Below, piece by piece: positions 42,977 through 53,783 of a stretch of 64,000 nt of DNA. Location: positions 444,725 through 508,724 of the forward strand of contig NZ_LMKH01000023.1 in NCBI RefSeq assembly GCF_001421415.1. The letters are read 5' to 3'. Each line of letters starts with the position of its first letter. Positions within the stretch are counted from its first letter, which is position 1. The DNA comes from Sphingomonas sp. Leaf208 (GTDB lineage: Bacteria > Pseudomonadota > Alphaproteobacteria > Sphingomonadales > Sphingomonadaceae). Both the position numbers and the translations under genes were made by a program. A model generated the notes under the pieces. The model had not been told where the DNA came from. It searched no databases and saw only the letters and a list, made by a program, of their open reading frames with translations.

Positions 42977-45265
42977 ATGCGCGAGAAGGAACTGCGACTG
43001 GCGCTCGTCTGCTATGGCGGGATCAGCCTTGCGGTCTACATGCACGGCATCACCAAGGAGATCTGGCGCCTCGTATGCGCCAGCCGGGCCTTCCACGACG
43101 GCGACACGCCGAAGGGCGGCAGCGAAGGCGTGTATCACGCGCTGCTCCAGGAGATCGAGGCGCACGGCGCGATCCGAGTCCGCGTCCTCGCCGACATCAT
43201 CGCGGGCGCCAGCGCGGGCGGGATCAACGGTATCTTCCTCGCGCAGGCGATCGCGACCGGGCAAAGCCTCGACCCGCTCACCGACCTGTGGATGACGTCG
43301 GCGGATGTCGAAGCGCTGATCGATACCGAGGCGGCACCCAAATCGCGCTTCTCGAAGGCGTGGGCGATGCCGCTCGCGTGGATGGCGGCGGGCCGCAGCA
43401 CCGACAAAGTCGACGCGCTCGATGATCCCACACGGGAGGAGGTGCGCACCAAGCTGTCGCATTTCATCCGCTCGCGCTGGTTCGAGCCGCCGTTCGGGGG
43501 GAAGACCTTCACCAACCTCCTGCTCGATGCGTTCGATGCGATGGCGGCGAGCGAACGCGGGCCGCGCCTGTTGCCGCCGGGCCAGCCGCTCGACCTGTTC
43601 GTGACGGTCACCGACTTTTCCGGGCATCCGGAAAGGTTGCAGCTCAATTCGCCGGCCGAAGTGGTCGAGACCGAGCATCGCCTGGTGGTCGACTTCACCG
43701 ACAATGGCGGAGCGTGCGATACGCTCGCACCGCCCGCGGAACTGGCGTTCGCGGCGCGTGCGACGTCGAGCTTTCCCGGCGCGTTCCCGCCGTTCACCGT
43801 CGCCGAACTGGACGGCGTGCTGAAGGATCGCGCGATCGAGTGGCCGGAACGTCCCGCGTTCCTCGCGCGCGTCCTCCCCCGTCATACGGCCGCGAACGCA
43901 GCGGAAAGCGCGGTGCTGATCGACGGGTCGGTACTGGCCAACGCGCCGTTCCGGCCCGCGCTCGATGCGCTCAAGGAACGGCCCGCGCGGCGCCAGATCG
44001 ACCGGCGGTTCATCTACATAGACCCCTCGCCCGACATCAAGCTGCGGCTCAATCGCGGTGGCGGGACGCCCGGTTTCTTCCAGACGATCATCGGCGCGAT
44101 CAGCGACATTCCCCGCCAGCAACCGATCCGTGACAATCTGGAGGCGATCGCCGAACGCTCGGCGCGGATCGACCGGATGCGCGGCATTCTTACCGCGATC
44201 CGTCCCGAGGTGGAGGCCGACGTCGAATCGCTGTTCGGCCACACATTGTTCCTCGACCGGCCGACCGCACCGCGGCTGATCGCGTGGCGGCGGCGCGCGC
44301 AAAAGGCGGCGGCGGCGAGCTCGGGCTATGGCTTCGTCGCGTACGGCCATCTCAAGCGCAGCGCGGTAATCGAGACGCTGGCGTTGCTGTTGTTCGATGC
44401 CGGAGAGCACCACCGGCCGCGGCGGCTGGCACAGATCCGGGCGGCGATCGTCGCGCATGTCGCCGCGTCGGGCGCCGACCTGCTTGGCTCGGGGCAGGCG
44501 GGCGGAGCCAGCGCCGCGTCGATCGCGTTCCTGCGGACCTTCGACATCGGCTTCCGCATCCGCCGGCTGCGGCTGATGGCACGGCGCCTGTCGGAGGTTG
44601 AGACCGCCGCCGACGAGCCCGAACTGGGGCCGATGCGCGACGCGATCTACGAATCATTGTCGCCGTATCTCGACCGGTTGCGCGCCGAGATGCACGCCGG
44701 GCTGCACGATGCGGTGCGGGCGATGCGCGGCGACGCGACCGCGGTGCTGGAAACGCTCGGCCGGACGTTCGACCTGGAGCGCCTCGATGCGGAAACCGAC
44801 CAGCGGCTGGCGGAGGCGTTCGCCGCACTCGCCAAGCCGACGCGGCGGACGCTGTTGCTGGCGTATCTCGGCTTTCCGTATTTCGATACCGCGACCTTGC
44901 CGCTGTTGCAGGGCGAAGGGCTCGACGAATTCGATCCGATCAAGGTCGACCGGATCGCACCCGACGATGCGACCTCGATCCGCTCCGGCGGCGCCGAGGC
45001 GACGTTGAAGGGGATCCAGTTCGGCACGTTCGGCGCGTTCTTCAGCCGTGCCTACCGCGAGAACGACTACCTTTGGGGACGGCTGCACGGGTCGGAGCGG
45101 ATGATCGACATCACCGTCTCGACGCTGCCGTCGACCGTCCGAATGAAGCCGGGTCGCGTCGCGGCGATCAAGCGCGCCGCGTTCCTTGCGATCCTCGATG
45201 AGGAGGAGCCACGGCTGACCGCGATCCTGCCGCTGATCGCGCAGTTGCGGACGGAAATCGGCTAA
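42977..45265 (+). CDS. Large patatin-related protein
   Basis: The 762-residue protein begins ELRLALVCYGGISLAVYMHG and has the nucleophile elbow GASAGGINGIF (Ser near residue 78) and the catalytic Asp motif LIDGSVLANAPF (near 316). The long C-terminal region (about 350-762) has no recognised domain. This size and start match the patatin-related group (TIGR03607-like) found in actinobacteria and proteobacteria. It probably hydrolyses lipids. GAGGATG lies before the ATG. Confidence 0.9.
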   Translation: MREKELRLALVCYGGISLAVYMHGITKEIWRLVCASRAFHDGDTPKGGSEGVYHALLQEIEAHGAIRVRVLADIIAGASAGGINGIFLAQAIATGQSLDPLTDLWMTSADVEALIDTEAAPKSRFSKAWAMPLAWMAAGRSTDKVDALDDPTREEVRTKLSHFIRSRWFEPPFGGKTFTNLLLDAFDAMAASERGPRLLPPGQPLDLFVTVTDFSGHPERLQLNSPAEVVETEHRLVVDFTDNGGACDTLAPPAELAFAARATSSFPGAFPPFTVAELDGVLKDRAIEWPERPAFLARVLPRHTAANAAESAVLIDGSVLANAPFRPALDALKERPARRQIDRRFIYIDPSPDIKLRLNRGGGTPGFFQTIIGAISDIPRQQPIRDNLEAIAERSARIDRMRGILTAIRPEVEADVESLFGHTLFLDRPTAPRLIAWRRRAQKAAAASSGYGFVAYGHLKRSAVIETLALLLFDAGEHHRPRRLAQIRAAIVAHVAASGADLLGSGQAGGASAASIAFLRTFDIGFRIRRLRLMARRLSEVETAADEPELGPMRDAIYESLSPYLDRLRAEMHAGLHDAVRAMRGDATAVLETLGRTFDLERLDAETDQRLAEAFAALAKPTRRTLLLAYLGFPYFDTATLPLLQGEGLDEFDPIKVDRIAPDDATSIRSGGAEATLKGIQFGTFGAFFSRAYRENDYLWGRLHGSERMIDITVSTLPSTVRMKPGRVAAIKRAAFLAILDEEEPRLTAILPLIAQLRTEIG

Positions 45266-45369
45266 AGCCCCTCTCGCTAGGTAGAAGACTGGCCAAAAGG
45301 CGGATGTGGCGGTAGCTCTGCGTTTCCAACCGCGTTTCGACGCGATGGGGTATGATAAAGGGTCGCCGC

Positions 45370-45717
45370 ATGCAGTTCCTGAAAATCCTGTTCTGGTGCC
45401 TGCTGGCGTTCATCGCCGCGGTCTTCACCATCAGCAACTGGAACGCCGTCCAGATCCAGCTCTGGGGCGGGCTGATCGCGGACGTGAACCTGCCGCTGCT
45501 GCTCTTCGTGACGTTCCTGATCGGGTTCGTGCCGACGATGCTCTACAACCATGCGATCCGGTGGCGGCTGCGCCAGCGGCTGTCGACGTGCGAGCGCGAG
45601 TTGCTGGACCTGCGCACGCCGCGGCCGGAACCGGTGGCGTTCGTGCCTGCAGAGACTTCCGCAACGATCGCACCGAGTGTTGTGCCGACCGCTACGCCGC
45701 CGGGGTCGCTCCCGTGA
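45370..45717 (+). CDS. LapA/DUF1049-type membrane protein
   Basis: The 115-residue protein begins MQFLKILFWCLLAFIAAVFTISNWN and has a second helix (LLLFVTFLIGFVPTML), followed by a cytoplasmic basic and proline-rich tail. This two-helix form is typical of LapA (DUF1049) proteins, linked to lipopolysaccharide assembly in E. coli. In alphaproteobacteria it often precedes pyrF. Start 45370 has AGGG; ATG 45352 is an alternative. pyrF overlaps by four bases (GTGA). Confidence 0.85.
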   Translation: MQFLKILFWCLLAFIAAVFTISNWNAVQIQLWGGLIADVNLPLLLFVTFLIGFVPTMLYNHAIRWRLRQRLSTCERELLDLRTPRPEPVAFVPAETSATIAPSVVPTATPPGSLP

Positions 45718-46388
45718 GCAACCGGATCTACGTCGCACTCGACACCCCCGACCTCGCCCGCGCCAAGGCGATGGCGACGCGCGTCCGCCACCATGTCGGC
45801 GGGATCAAGCTGGGGCTCGAATTCTTCTGCGCGCACGGCCAGTCCGGCGTGCATGCGATGGCGGAACTCGGCCTGCCGATCTTCCTCGACCTCAAGCTCC
45901 ACGACATTCCTAACACGGTAGCCAAGGCGGTGCAGGCGTTGGGCGCGCTGAAGCCGGCGATCCTGACCGTGCATGCGAGTGGCGGGCGGGCGATGCTGGA
46001 GGACGCGAAGGCTGCCGCCCCGCTCGGCACGAAGGTGATCGCGGTGACGATGCTGACCAGCCTCGACGCGACCGATCTCGCCGCGACCGGGGTCATCGGC
46101 AGCGCGCACGACCAGGTTTCGCGGCTCACCGAACTCGCCTGCGAGGCGGGAGTAGACGGCATCGTGTGTTCCGGCGCGGAGGTCGCGGCGGCCAAGGCAA
46201 TCTGGCCCAAGGGGTTCTTCGTGGTGCCCGGCGTGCGCCTGCCCGACGGCCAGATCGGCGACCAGAAGCGCGTCGTAACTCCGCGCCAGGCGATGGACGC
46301 CGGCGCCTCGATCCTGGTCGTCGGTCGCCCGATCACGCAGGCCGAAGACCCCGACATCGCCGCCCGCGCGATCGGCGCGACGCTTTAG
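45714..46388 (+). CDS. pyrF: Orotidine 5'-phosphate decarboxylase
   Basis: The 224-residue protein (GTG start) has the OMP decarboxylase active site FLDLKLHDIPNTVAKA (catalytic Asp/Lys) and the C-terminal VVGRPIT phosphate loop. YVALDTPDLARA at the N-terminus and VTPRQAMDAGASILVVGRP fit PyrF. It makes UMP. It is coupled to lapA upstream; a family A repeat separates it from trpF. Confidence 0.97.
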   Translation: MSNRIYVALDTPDLARAKAMATRVRHHVGGIKLGLEFFCAHGQSGVHAMAELGLPIFLDLKLHDIPNTVAKAVQALGALKPAILTVHASGGRAMLEDAKAAAPLGTKVIAVTMLTSLDATDLAATGVIGSAHDQVSRLTELACEAGVDGIVCSGAEVAAAKAIWPKGFFVVPGVRLPDGQIGDQKRVVTPRQAMDAGASILVVGRPITQAEDPDIAARAIGATL

Positions 46389-46404
46389 CTGCACGCGTAA
46401 TTCA

Positions 46405-46532
46405 CGATCCTCACCCGCCAGGGGGAGGTGGCGCCGAAGGCGACGGAGGGGGAGGAAACGGAACGTCGGTCATCCCTTCCCGCCCCCTCCGTCAGGCTGC
46501 GCCTGCCACCTCCCCCTTGCGGGGGAGGATCG
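46405..46532. repeat. Inverted-repeat element, family A copy 2
   Basis: Arms 46405-46432 and 46505-46532 (CGATCCTCACCCGCCAGGGG... and its near-complement) enclose about 72 bp with a nested GGAGGGGG/CCCCCTCC pair. It lies between pyrF and trpF. Confidence 0.9.
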
Positions 46533-46563
46533 TTGGACCTCCGCGATCCGTTTAGGAAACCCC

Positions 46564-47199
46564 ATGACCACCGCCAAGATCTGTGGCCTATCCACTCCCG
46601 CCACGCTCGACGCAGCGATCAAGCACGGGGCGAGCCATGTCGGGTTCGTGTTCTTCCCCGCCTCGCCGCGCCACGTGACGTTCGCGAAAGCCGCCGAACT
46701 CGCCGCACGCGTACCGCGGCACGTTGCGAAGGTCGGCGTGTTCGTCGATCCCGAGGACGACATGCTCGAACAGGCGGTTAGCTCGGCCGCGCTCGACGTG
46801 CTGCAACTCCACAAGGTGGCTCCAGCGCGCGCCGCCGCGATCCGCGCGAAGTTCCGGATCGAGACCTGGGTCGCGGTCGCGGTTCGTACGCGCGGCGATC
46901 TCGATGCGGCGCATGGCTTCGTCGGAGTCGCCGATCGCATCCTCTACGATGCAAAGACGCCGGACTCGGCGGCGCTGCCCGGCGGAATGGGCTTGCGGTT
47001 TGACTGGGACTTGCTCGACGGGTTCCGGCATCCGCTGCCCTGGGCGCTATCGGGCGGGCTCGATCCTGCGAACGTGGCAGAGGCCATTCGTCGGACAGGG
47101 GCGGAACTGGTCGACGTGTCTTCGGGCGTGGAAAGCGAACCGGGCACCAAGGACGAAGCTAAAATCGCGGCGTTTCTGAAGGCGGTTGCCACGCGCTAG
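46564..47199 (+). CDS. trpF: Phosphoribosylanthranilate isomerase
   Basis: The 211-residue protein has the catalytic Cys in KICGLSTPATLDAA, HVGFVFFPASPRHV, DVLQLHK, and the phosphate loop LSGGLDPANVAEAI with the catalytic Asp in VDVSSGVE. It catalyses the Amadori step of tryptophan synthesis. It is the first of the trpF-trpB-trpA genes, each separated by an inverted-repeat element. Confidence 0.97.
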   Translation: MTTAKICGLSTPATLDAAIKHGASHVGFVFFPASPRHVTFAKAAELAARVPRHVAKVGVFVDPEDDMLEQAVSSAALDVLQLHKVAPARAAAIRAKFRIETWVAVAVRTRGDLDAAHGFVGVADRILYDAKTPDSAALPGGMGLRFDWDLLDGFRHPLPWALSGGLDPANVAEAIRRTGAELVDVSSGVESEPGTKDEAKIAAFLKAVATR

Positions 47200-47200
47200 C

Positions 47201-47306
47201 ACCACCCCGGCGAAGGCCGGGGCCCAACTGGAAAGGTCGAGGTAACGGAGTATCCGGCTCGCCAAAAAGCCTTTCCGAATTGGGCCCCGGCCTTCGCCGG
47301 GGTGGT
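47201..47306. repeat. Inverted-repeat element, family B copy 3
   Basis: A perfect 27-bp inverted repeat (47201-47227 and 47280-47306; core CCCCGGCGAAGGCCGGGGCC) encloses 52 bp. It starts 2 bases after the trpF stop codon. Confidence 0.92.
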
Positions 47307-47361
47307 CTTTAGCGGAAACGGAAGGGGTGACAGCGATTTACGAAGTGCTAAACGCCCAGTC

Positions 47362-48603
<1,242 letters not shown>

Positions 48604-48613
48604 TCGCACTTCT

Positions 48614-48726
48614 GCTCCCCTCCCGCCTGCGGGACGGGTCGGGGGAGGGCCTGTTCGCTCCTCAGACCTTGGATGTGCGGCTATGTCAGCCCCTCCCCCA
48701 ACCCCTCCCGCAAGCGGGAGGGGAGC
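48614..48726. repeat. Inverted-repeat element, family F
   Basis: Arms of about 40 bp (48614-48653 and 48687-48726; GCTCCCCTCCCGC... and GCGGGAGGGGAGC) carry two stems each. It fills the trpB-trpA gap, and its last bases GGGAGGGGAG form the Shine-Dalgarno sequence of trpA. Confidence 0.9.
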
Positions 48727-48727
48727 T

Positions 48728-49540
48728 GTGAGCCGGCTCGCCGCCACCTTCGCACGCACCGCCGCCGCCGGTCGCGCCGCGCTCGTCGCGTTCGTCACCG
48801 CCGGTGATCCGACCACCGAGGCGACCGGCCCGATCCTCGACGCGCTCGTCGCGGGCGGGGCGGATGCGATCGAACTCGGCATGCCGTTCACCGATCCGAT
48901 GGCCGACGGCCCCGCTATCCAGGCCGCCAACATCCGCAGCCTCGCGCAAGGTACGCGCACCGCGGATATCCTCGCGACCGCCACCGCGTTCCGCGCGCGG
49001 CATCCGGACGTGCCGCTGGTGCTGATGGGCTATGGCAACCCGATGCTCCGGCGCGGCGCGGACTGGTTCGCCAAAGCCGCCGTTGCCGCCGGTGTCGACG
49101 GCGTGATCTGCGTCGACGTACCGCCTGAGGAGGACGATGCGCTCGGCCCGCAGTTGCGTGCCGCCGGGATCGACCTGATTCGCCTCGCCACCCCCACAAC
49201 CGACGCCGCGCGGCTGCCGACCGTGCTCGATGGTGCGAGCGGGTTCCTCTATTACGTATCCGTCGCCGGCATCACCGGGCTCCAACAGGCGCAGCAATCC
49301 TCGATCGAGGACGCAGTCGCCCGCCTTAAGGCACAGACCGACATCCCGATCGCGGTCGGCTTCGGCATCCGCACCCCTGAGCAGGCGGCCAACGTCGCCC
49401 GCGTTGCGGACGGCGTCGTCGTCGGCTCGGCGATCGTCGAGCTGGTCGCGCAGCACGGTGCAGCTGCCGCCGAACCGGTCCGCGCCTATATCAAGTCTCT
49501 CGCCGATGCCGTCGCCTCGGCCCGAAAGGTCCCCGCATGA
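48728..49540 (+). CDS. trpA: Tryptophan synthase alpha subunit
   Basis: The 270-residue protein begins at GTG 48728, immediately behind the repeat-derived GGAGGGGAG. The catalytic Glu in [14 protein letters not shown] (near residue 47) and Asp in [12 protein letters not shown] are visible, with [12 protein letters not shown] near the C-terminus. It releases indole from indole-3-glycerol phosphate. It overlaps accD by four bases (ATGA). Confidence 0.97.
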   Translation: MSRLAATFARTAAAGRAALVAFVTAGDPTTEATGPILDALVAGGADAIELGMPFTDPMADGPAIQAANIRSLAQGTRTADILATATAFRARHPDVPLVLMGYGNPMLRRGADWFAKAAVAAGVDGVICVDVPPEEDDALGPQLRAAGIDLIRLATPTTDAARLPTVLDGASGFLYYVSVAGITGLQQAQQSSIEDAVARLKAQTDIPIAVGFGIRTPEQAANVARVADGVVVGSAIVELVAQHGAAAAEPVRAYIKSLADAVASARKVPA

Positions 49541-50388
49541 GCTGGCTCAACAGCGTCCGCAACGTCCTGCCCTTCGTTGCGAAGCGCGAGACGCCCGAGA
49601 ATCTCTGGCACAAGTGCAAGGGCTGCGGGCAGATGGTCTTCACCAAGGAGCTCGAGGACAATCTGTACGTCTGCCCGAAATGCGATCATCACGATCGCAT
49701 CGGGCCGAAAATCCGCTTCGCCCAGCTGTTCGACGAGGGCAGCTGCAGCGAACTCCCCGCACCCAAAGTGCCCGAAGACCCGCTGAAATTCCGCGACCAG
49801 AAGCGCTACACCGATCGCCTCAAGGCCGCGCGGACCGACAACAGTGAGCAGGACGCGCTGATCAACGCACGCGGCGCGATCGACGGCCACCGCGTCGTCG
49901 TCGGCGTGCAGGATTTCGGCTTCATGGGCGGCTCGATGGGCCTGGCGGTCGGCGAAGCCTTCGTCCGCGGCGTCGAGGCCGCGATCGAGGACCGCGTGCC
50001 CTACGTGATCTTCACCGCGAGCGGTGGCGCGCGCATGCAGGAGGGTATCCTCAGCCTGATGCAGATGCCGCGCAGCACGGTCGCGATCCAGATGCTGCAC
50101 GATGCCGGCCTGCCGTATATCGTCGTGCTGACTGACCCGACGTCGGGCGGCGTGATGGCGGCCTATGCTATGCTCGGCGACGTCCAGATTGCGGAGCCGA
50201 AGGCGACGCTGGCGTTTACCGGTCGCCGCGTGATCGAAAGCACGATTCGGGAGAAGCTGCCCGAGGATTTCCAGACTAGCGAATATTATCTCGAGCACGG
50301 GATGATCGACATGGTGGTCCACCGGAAGGACCTGCGCGAGCAGCTCGGCACGGTCATCGGGTATCTCAGCGCGCGCGAGGCCGCGTAA
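49537..50388 (+). CDS. accD: Acetyl-CoA carboxylase carboxyltransferase beta subunit
   Basis: The 283-residue protein has an N-terminal zinc ribbon (CKGCGQMVF...CPKCDHH, residues about 28-50) and the carboxyltransferase core: [27 protein letters not shown] and [18 protein letters not shown]. It transfers CO2 to acetyl-CoA with AccA in fatty-acid synthesis. It is translationally coupled to trpA, and folC follows behind a repeat element, a common alphaproteobacterial order. Confidence 0.97.
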   Translation: MSWLNSVRNVLPFVAKRETPENLWHKCKGCGQMVFTKELEDNLYVCPKCDHHDRIGPKIRFAQLFDEGSCSELPAPKVPEDPLKFRDQKRYTDRLKAARTDNSEQDALINARGAIDGHRVVVGVQDFGFMGGSMGLAVGEAFVRGVEAAIEDRVPYVIFTASGGARMQEGILSLMQMPRSTVAIQMLHDAGLPYIVVLTDPTSGGVMAAYAMLGDVQIAEPKATLAFTGRRVIESTIREKLPEDFQTSEYYLEHGMIDMVVHRKDLREQLGTVIGYLSAREAA

Positions 50389-50392
50389 CGCA

Positions 50393-50497
50393 CTCCCTCT
50401 CCCCTCCGGGGAGAGGGTCGGGGTGAGGGGCAGCCCAGCAGCGCCGCGCCCCGGAACTGCCCCTCACCCCAGCCCTCTCCCCGGAGGGGAGAGGGAG
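50393..50497. repeat. Inverted-repeat element, family G
   Basis: 41-bp arms (50393-50433 and 50457-50497) with two stems (CTCCCTCTCCCC... and GGGTGAGGGGCAG) are inverted around a 23-bp centre. It starts four bases after the accD stop and ends ten bases before folC, providing a purine-rich GGGGAGAGGGAG upstream of its ATG. Confidence 0.9.
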
Positions 50498-50506
50498 CCT
50501 AGAAGA

Positions 50507-51826
50507 ATGCCCGACCACGCGACGTCCTCGTTCCCCGCAGTGCAAGCACAGCTCGACCGGCTGACCGCGCTGTCACCCGGCGCCGACATCCTCGGCCTCG
50601 AGCGCATCACCGCGCTCCTGAGCCGCCTCGGCGACCCGCACCTCGATCTCCCCCCGGTGTTCCATGTCGCCGGCACCAACGGCAAGGGCTCGACCTGCGC
50701 GTTCCTGCGCGCCGCGATCGAGGCTGCCGGGCACAGCGTTCACGTCTATTCCTCGCCCCACCTCGTCCGCTTCAACGAACGCATCCGCCTCGCGGGCAAG
50801 CTGATCGAAGACGACCTGCTCGCCGCCTTGCTGTCGGAAGTGCTCGACCAAGCCTTAGATCTGCAAGCCAGCTTCTTCGAAGTCACCACCGCCGCCGCAT
50901 TCCTCGCTTTCGCCCGCACGCCAGCGGCAGCAACGATCGTCGAGGTCGGTCTCGGCGGGCGGCTCGACGCGACCAACGTCATACCCAATCCGGTCGTCAC
51001 CGGCATCGCCGCGCTCGGCATCGACCACCAGTCGTTCCTCGGCGACACGCTGCTGGAGATCGCCGGCGAGAAGGCAGGCATCGCCAAGCCCGGTGTGCCG
51101 CTGGTCACGATGGACTATCCCAAGGCCCTCCGCGCGAAGATCGCTGCGGTCGCCGATGCCGCCGGCGCGCCGGTGTTCGCCCGCGGCACAGCCTGGACGA
51201 GCGAAACCGCACGCTCGACCGTCCGCTACGAGGATACCGGCTTTTCGGTCGTCACCAACCGCCCCCGCCTCGTCGGCGCGCACCAGTCGCGCAACCTTGC
51301 GCTCGCGATCGCGATGCTCCGTCACCAGGGCGCGCTGCACATTCCCCAAGCGGCGATGCGCGCCGCCGCGGACTGGGCGCACTGGCCTGCGCGGATGCAG
51401 CGATTGTCGGATGGCCCGCTGCTCGCGCGATTGCCCGAGGGCAGCGAGCTGTGGCTCGACGGCGCACATAATCCCAACGCCGCGCAACCGGTCGCGCGCT
51501 CTCTGCGGACGCTCGCCAAGGGCCGCCCGGTGACGCTGATCCTAGGCATGCTCGCGAACAAGGATGCGGACGCCGTGATCCGCATCCTGTCGCCGTCGGT
51601 CGGCCACGTCATCGCCATCCCCGTCCCCGGCCACGCCCATCACGCGCCCGAGGAACTTGCGACGCTCGCCCGATCGTTCGGAAAGACCGCTGGAACAGCC
51701 GCCACGCCCAGTGAAGCGCTAGGCTCGATCGCCGCACAAACCGACCAGCCCCAACTCGTGCTGATCGCCGGATCGCTCTACCTGGCCGGTGAAGTGCTCG
51801 CCGCAAACGACCAACCGCCGGACTGA
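50507..51826 (+). CDS. folC: Folylpolyglutamate synthase/dihydrofolate synthase
   Basis: The 439-residue protein has the Mur-ligase-type P-loop VAGTNGKGSTCAFL (near residue 51), YSSPHLVRFNERI, EVGLGGRLDATN, GIDHQSFLG and the C-terminal DGAHNPNAAQP. It adds glutamate to dihydropteroate and folates. It is the last gene of the lapA-to-folC run. Confidence 0.96.
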   Translation: MPDHATSSFPAVQAQLDRLTALSPGADILGLERITALLSRLGDPHLDLPPVFHVAGTNGKGSTCAFLRAAIEAAGHSVHVYSSPHLVRFNERIRLAGKLIEDDLLAALLSEVLDQALDLQASFFEVTTAAAFLAFARTPAAATIVEVGLGGRLDATNVIPNPVVTGIAALGIDHQSFLGDTLLEIAGEKAGIAKPGVPLVTMDYPKALRAKIAAVADAAGAPVFARGTAWTSETARSTVRYEDTGFSVVTNRPRLVGAHQSRNLALAIAMLRHQGALHIPQAAMRAAADWAHWPARMQRLSDGPLLARLPEGSELWLDGAHNPNAAQPVARSLRTLAKGRPVTLILGMLANKDADAVIRILSPSVGHVIAIPVPGHAHHAPEELATLARSFGKTAGTAATPSEALGSIAAQTDQPQLVLIAGSLYLAGEVLAANDQPPD

Positions 51827-51894
51827 GTCCTTATTGCTATTGACTATCAATAACCAACAGGCGACTTTGTGGGCACCACCACGGAGTCGCGTGA

Positions 51895-52371
51895 ATGACC
51901 GATACCCGCCCCAATTCGACGACCAACTCGACGGCCGCCTCGACACAGACCATCTCCAGCGCGACCTCGCTGCTGCCCCACGCGCTACCGCCCTGTGAAA
52001 ACGCGCGGATCGCCTTGTTCGCGATGCGGCGGATGGGCGCACACGGACTTGCCGACGCCCGCGCTTCGCACACGATGTTCACTGCGTTCGGGCAAGGGTT
52101 CCGTCGCCCGCTGGTGCTGCTCAGAGCGCTGATGGCGGACCTTGCCGGCACATCGGCAGGTACGATCGCGATCGCCCCGTGCTGCTGCGCACGGATGACG
52201 CCGGCGGAATCGGCGATGCTGTCGGTACTCGCGCGCGTCGAGACCGCGCCCGAGATCGCACGCTATCTGATGGCAGACCTGCTCGGCGTCCGCCGCATAG
52301 ACGGCGTCCTCGCCAGCGCCGCCGCGGTCGCCGCAGCCTTCGCCGACGAGGGTCGCCCGATCACGGTGTAG
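51895..52371 (+). CDS. Conserved hypothetical protein, DUF6628-like
   Basis: The 158-residue protein has a Ser/Thr-rich N-terminus (about 1-25), then ALFAMRRMGAHGLADARASHTMFTAFG and a cysteine cluster IAPCCCARMTPAE. I associate this pattern with a small sphingomonad family (DUF6628), from memory only. CPCC-like cysteines could bind metal. It overlaps the convergent AmpG-like gene by 11 bases. Confidence 0.7.
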   Translation: MTDTRPNSTTNSTAASTQTISSATSLLPHALPPCENARIALFAMRRMGAHGLADARASHTMFTAFGQGFRRPLVLLRALMADLAGTSAGTIAIAPCCCARMTPAESAMLSVLARVETAPEIARYLMADLLGVRRIDGVLASAAAVAAAFADEGRPITV

Positions 52372-53731
52372 CGGTGGAAGCGTCCGGGGTTTCGTCCGCC
52401 CGCGCCCGCCGGACGCTCTCGACCACGAACCCTTGCCGCCACAAGATCCACAGCAGCACTAGGCCGGGGATCGCGACGACCATCGTCAGCATCCAGAACC
52501 CCGGCCACCCGAGCGCGGTAGCCGCATAGCCGGCAGGGGCCGCCAGCCACGTCCGCCCGACCGCGGCGAACGAGGACAGCAGCGCGAACTGGGTCGCTGT
52601 GTAGGCCAGGTTCGACAGACCCGAGAGATACGTCACGAACACGGTCAGGCCAATCCCGCTGGTCACCTGCTCCGTCGCCACCGCGATCGTCAGCCACGTG
52701 TTCGAATGGCCATGCCAGGCGAGGATCACGAAGGTGAAGTTGCTCAGCATCATCAGCACGCCCGACACGAACAGCGCGCGGCCGAGGCCGAGCCACGCCA
52801 TGAACGGTGCTCCGAGCGCGGTGCCGACGATCAGCCCCCAGAAGCCGACGAGCTTGTTGATAGCGATGAACTCGGTGTCGCTGAACCCGAGCTCGACGAT
52901 CATCGGGTTGAGCATCCCCTGCCCCATCGCGTCGCCGAGCTTGTAAATCAACACGAACAGCAGGATCAGCACCGCACCGCGCCGCTGGAAGAATTCGCGG
53001 AACGGGCCGATGATGGTATCTTCGAGCCAGCGCCCGCCGGTCTCATGCGGCTGCTTGGCCAGCACGCGATCGTGAAGGCCTCGCCCAGCCCATAGAGCGG
53101 CGAGCGCGCCGGGAATGACGCAGAATGCGGTCAGGCCGTAGCCCAGCGCCCAGCCCAGCCCCAGGCCTTCGGACGAGGCGATCGCGATCGTGCCGACGCC
53201 TGCGGCCAGGTTGCCGAGGCGGTAGCCGAACTGGTTGTTGGCGGTGCCGTGCGGGAGTTCGTCCTCAGGCAGGATCTCGATGCGGTACGCGTCGATGACG
53301 ATGTCCTGGGTCGCGCCGAGGAACGCGGTGACGATCGCCCAGAACGCGAAGACGCCGAGATGCTCCTGGGGCGCACTGAACCCGAGCATCCAGACCGATC
53401 CGAACAACAGCGCCTGGACCACGAACAGCCATGCGCGGCGCTGTCCGACCAGGCGGGTCAGCACTGGGATTTCGAACCGGTCGATGAACGGCGCCCACAG
53501 GAACTTCAGCGTGTACGGCGTGGTCAGGCCGATCGCGAACCCGATCGTCTTCTTGTCGATACCGACCTTCGACAGCCAATAGCCCATCGTCCCGAGCAAC
53601 AAGGCCAGCGGAAAGCCGCTCGATATGCCGAGTAGCAACGCGGCGATCGGCCTAGGCCGAAGGTACGGCGCGAGCGTTGCTAGAACGGAACGGCGTTCGA
53701 CGGGATCGGGTGCGACGGTATCGATGGACAT
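52361..53731 (-). CDS. AmpG-like MFS permease
   Basis: The 456-residue protein has 12 or more hydrophobic helices. GISSGFPLALLLGTMGYWLSKVGI, LKFLWAPFIDRF and GATQDIVIDAYRIEIL are signatures of the AmpG muropeptide permease family. Such permeases import GlcNAc-anhydroMurNAc peptides for wall recycling. The start at 53731 fits. Its 3' end overlaps the convergent DUF6628-like gene. Confidence 0.92.
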   Translation of the reverse strand: MSIDTVAPDPVERRSVLATLAPYLRPRPIAALLLGISSGFPLALLLGTMGYWLSKVGIDKKTIGFAIGLTTPYTLKFLWAPFIDRFEIPVLTRLVGQRRAWLFVVQALLFGSVWMLGFSAPQEHLGVFAFWAIVTAFLGATQDIVIDAYRIEILPEDELPHGTANNQFGYRLGNLAAGVGTIAIASSEGLGLGWALGYGLTAFCVIPGALAALWAGRGLHDRVLAKQPHETGGRWLEDTIIGPFREFFQRRGAVLILLFVLIYKLGDAMGQGMLNPMIVELGFSDTEFIAINKLVGFWGLIVGTALGAPFMAWLGLGRALFVSGVLMMLSNFTFVILAWHGHSNTWLTIAVATEQVTSGIGLTVFVTYLSGLSNLAYTATQFALLSSFAAVGRTWLAAPAGYAATALGWPGFWMLTMVVAIPGLVLLWILWRQGFVVESVRRARADETPDASTATP

Positions 53732-53783
53732 GCGCCAACCATAGCGCGCTGTCCGAGCGAGGGAAGACGTTAGCCGACCACCG

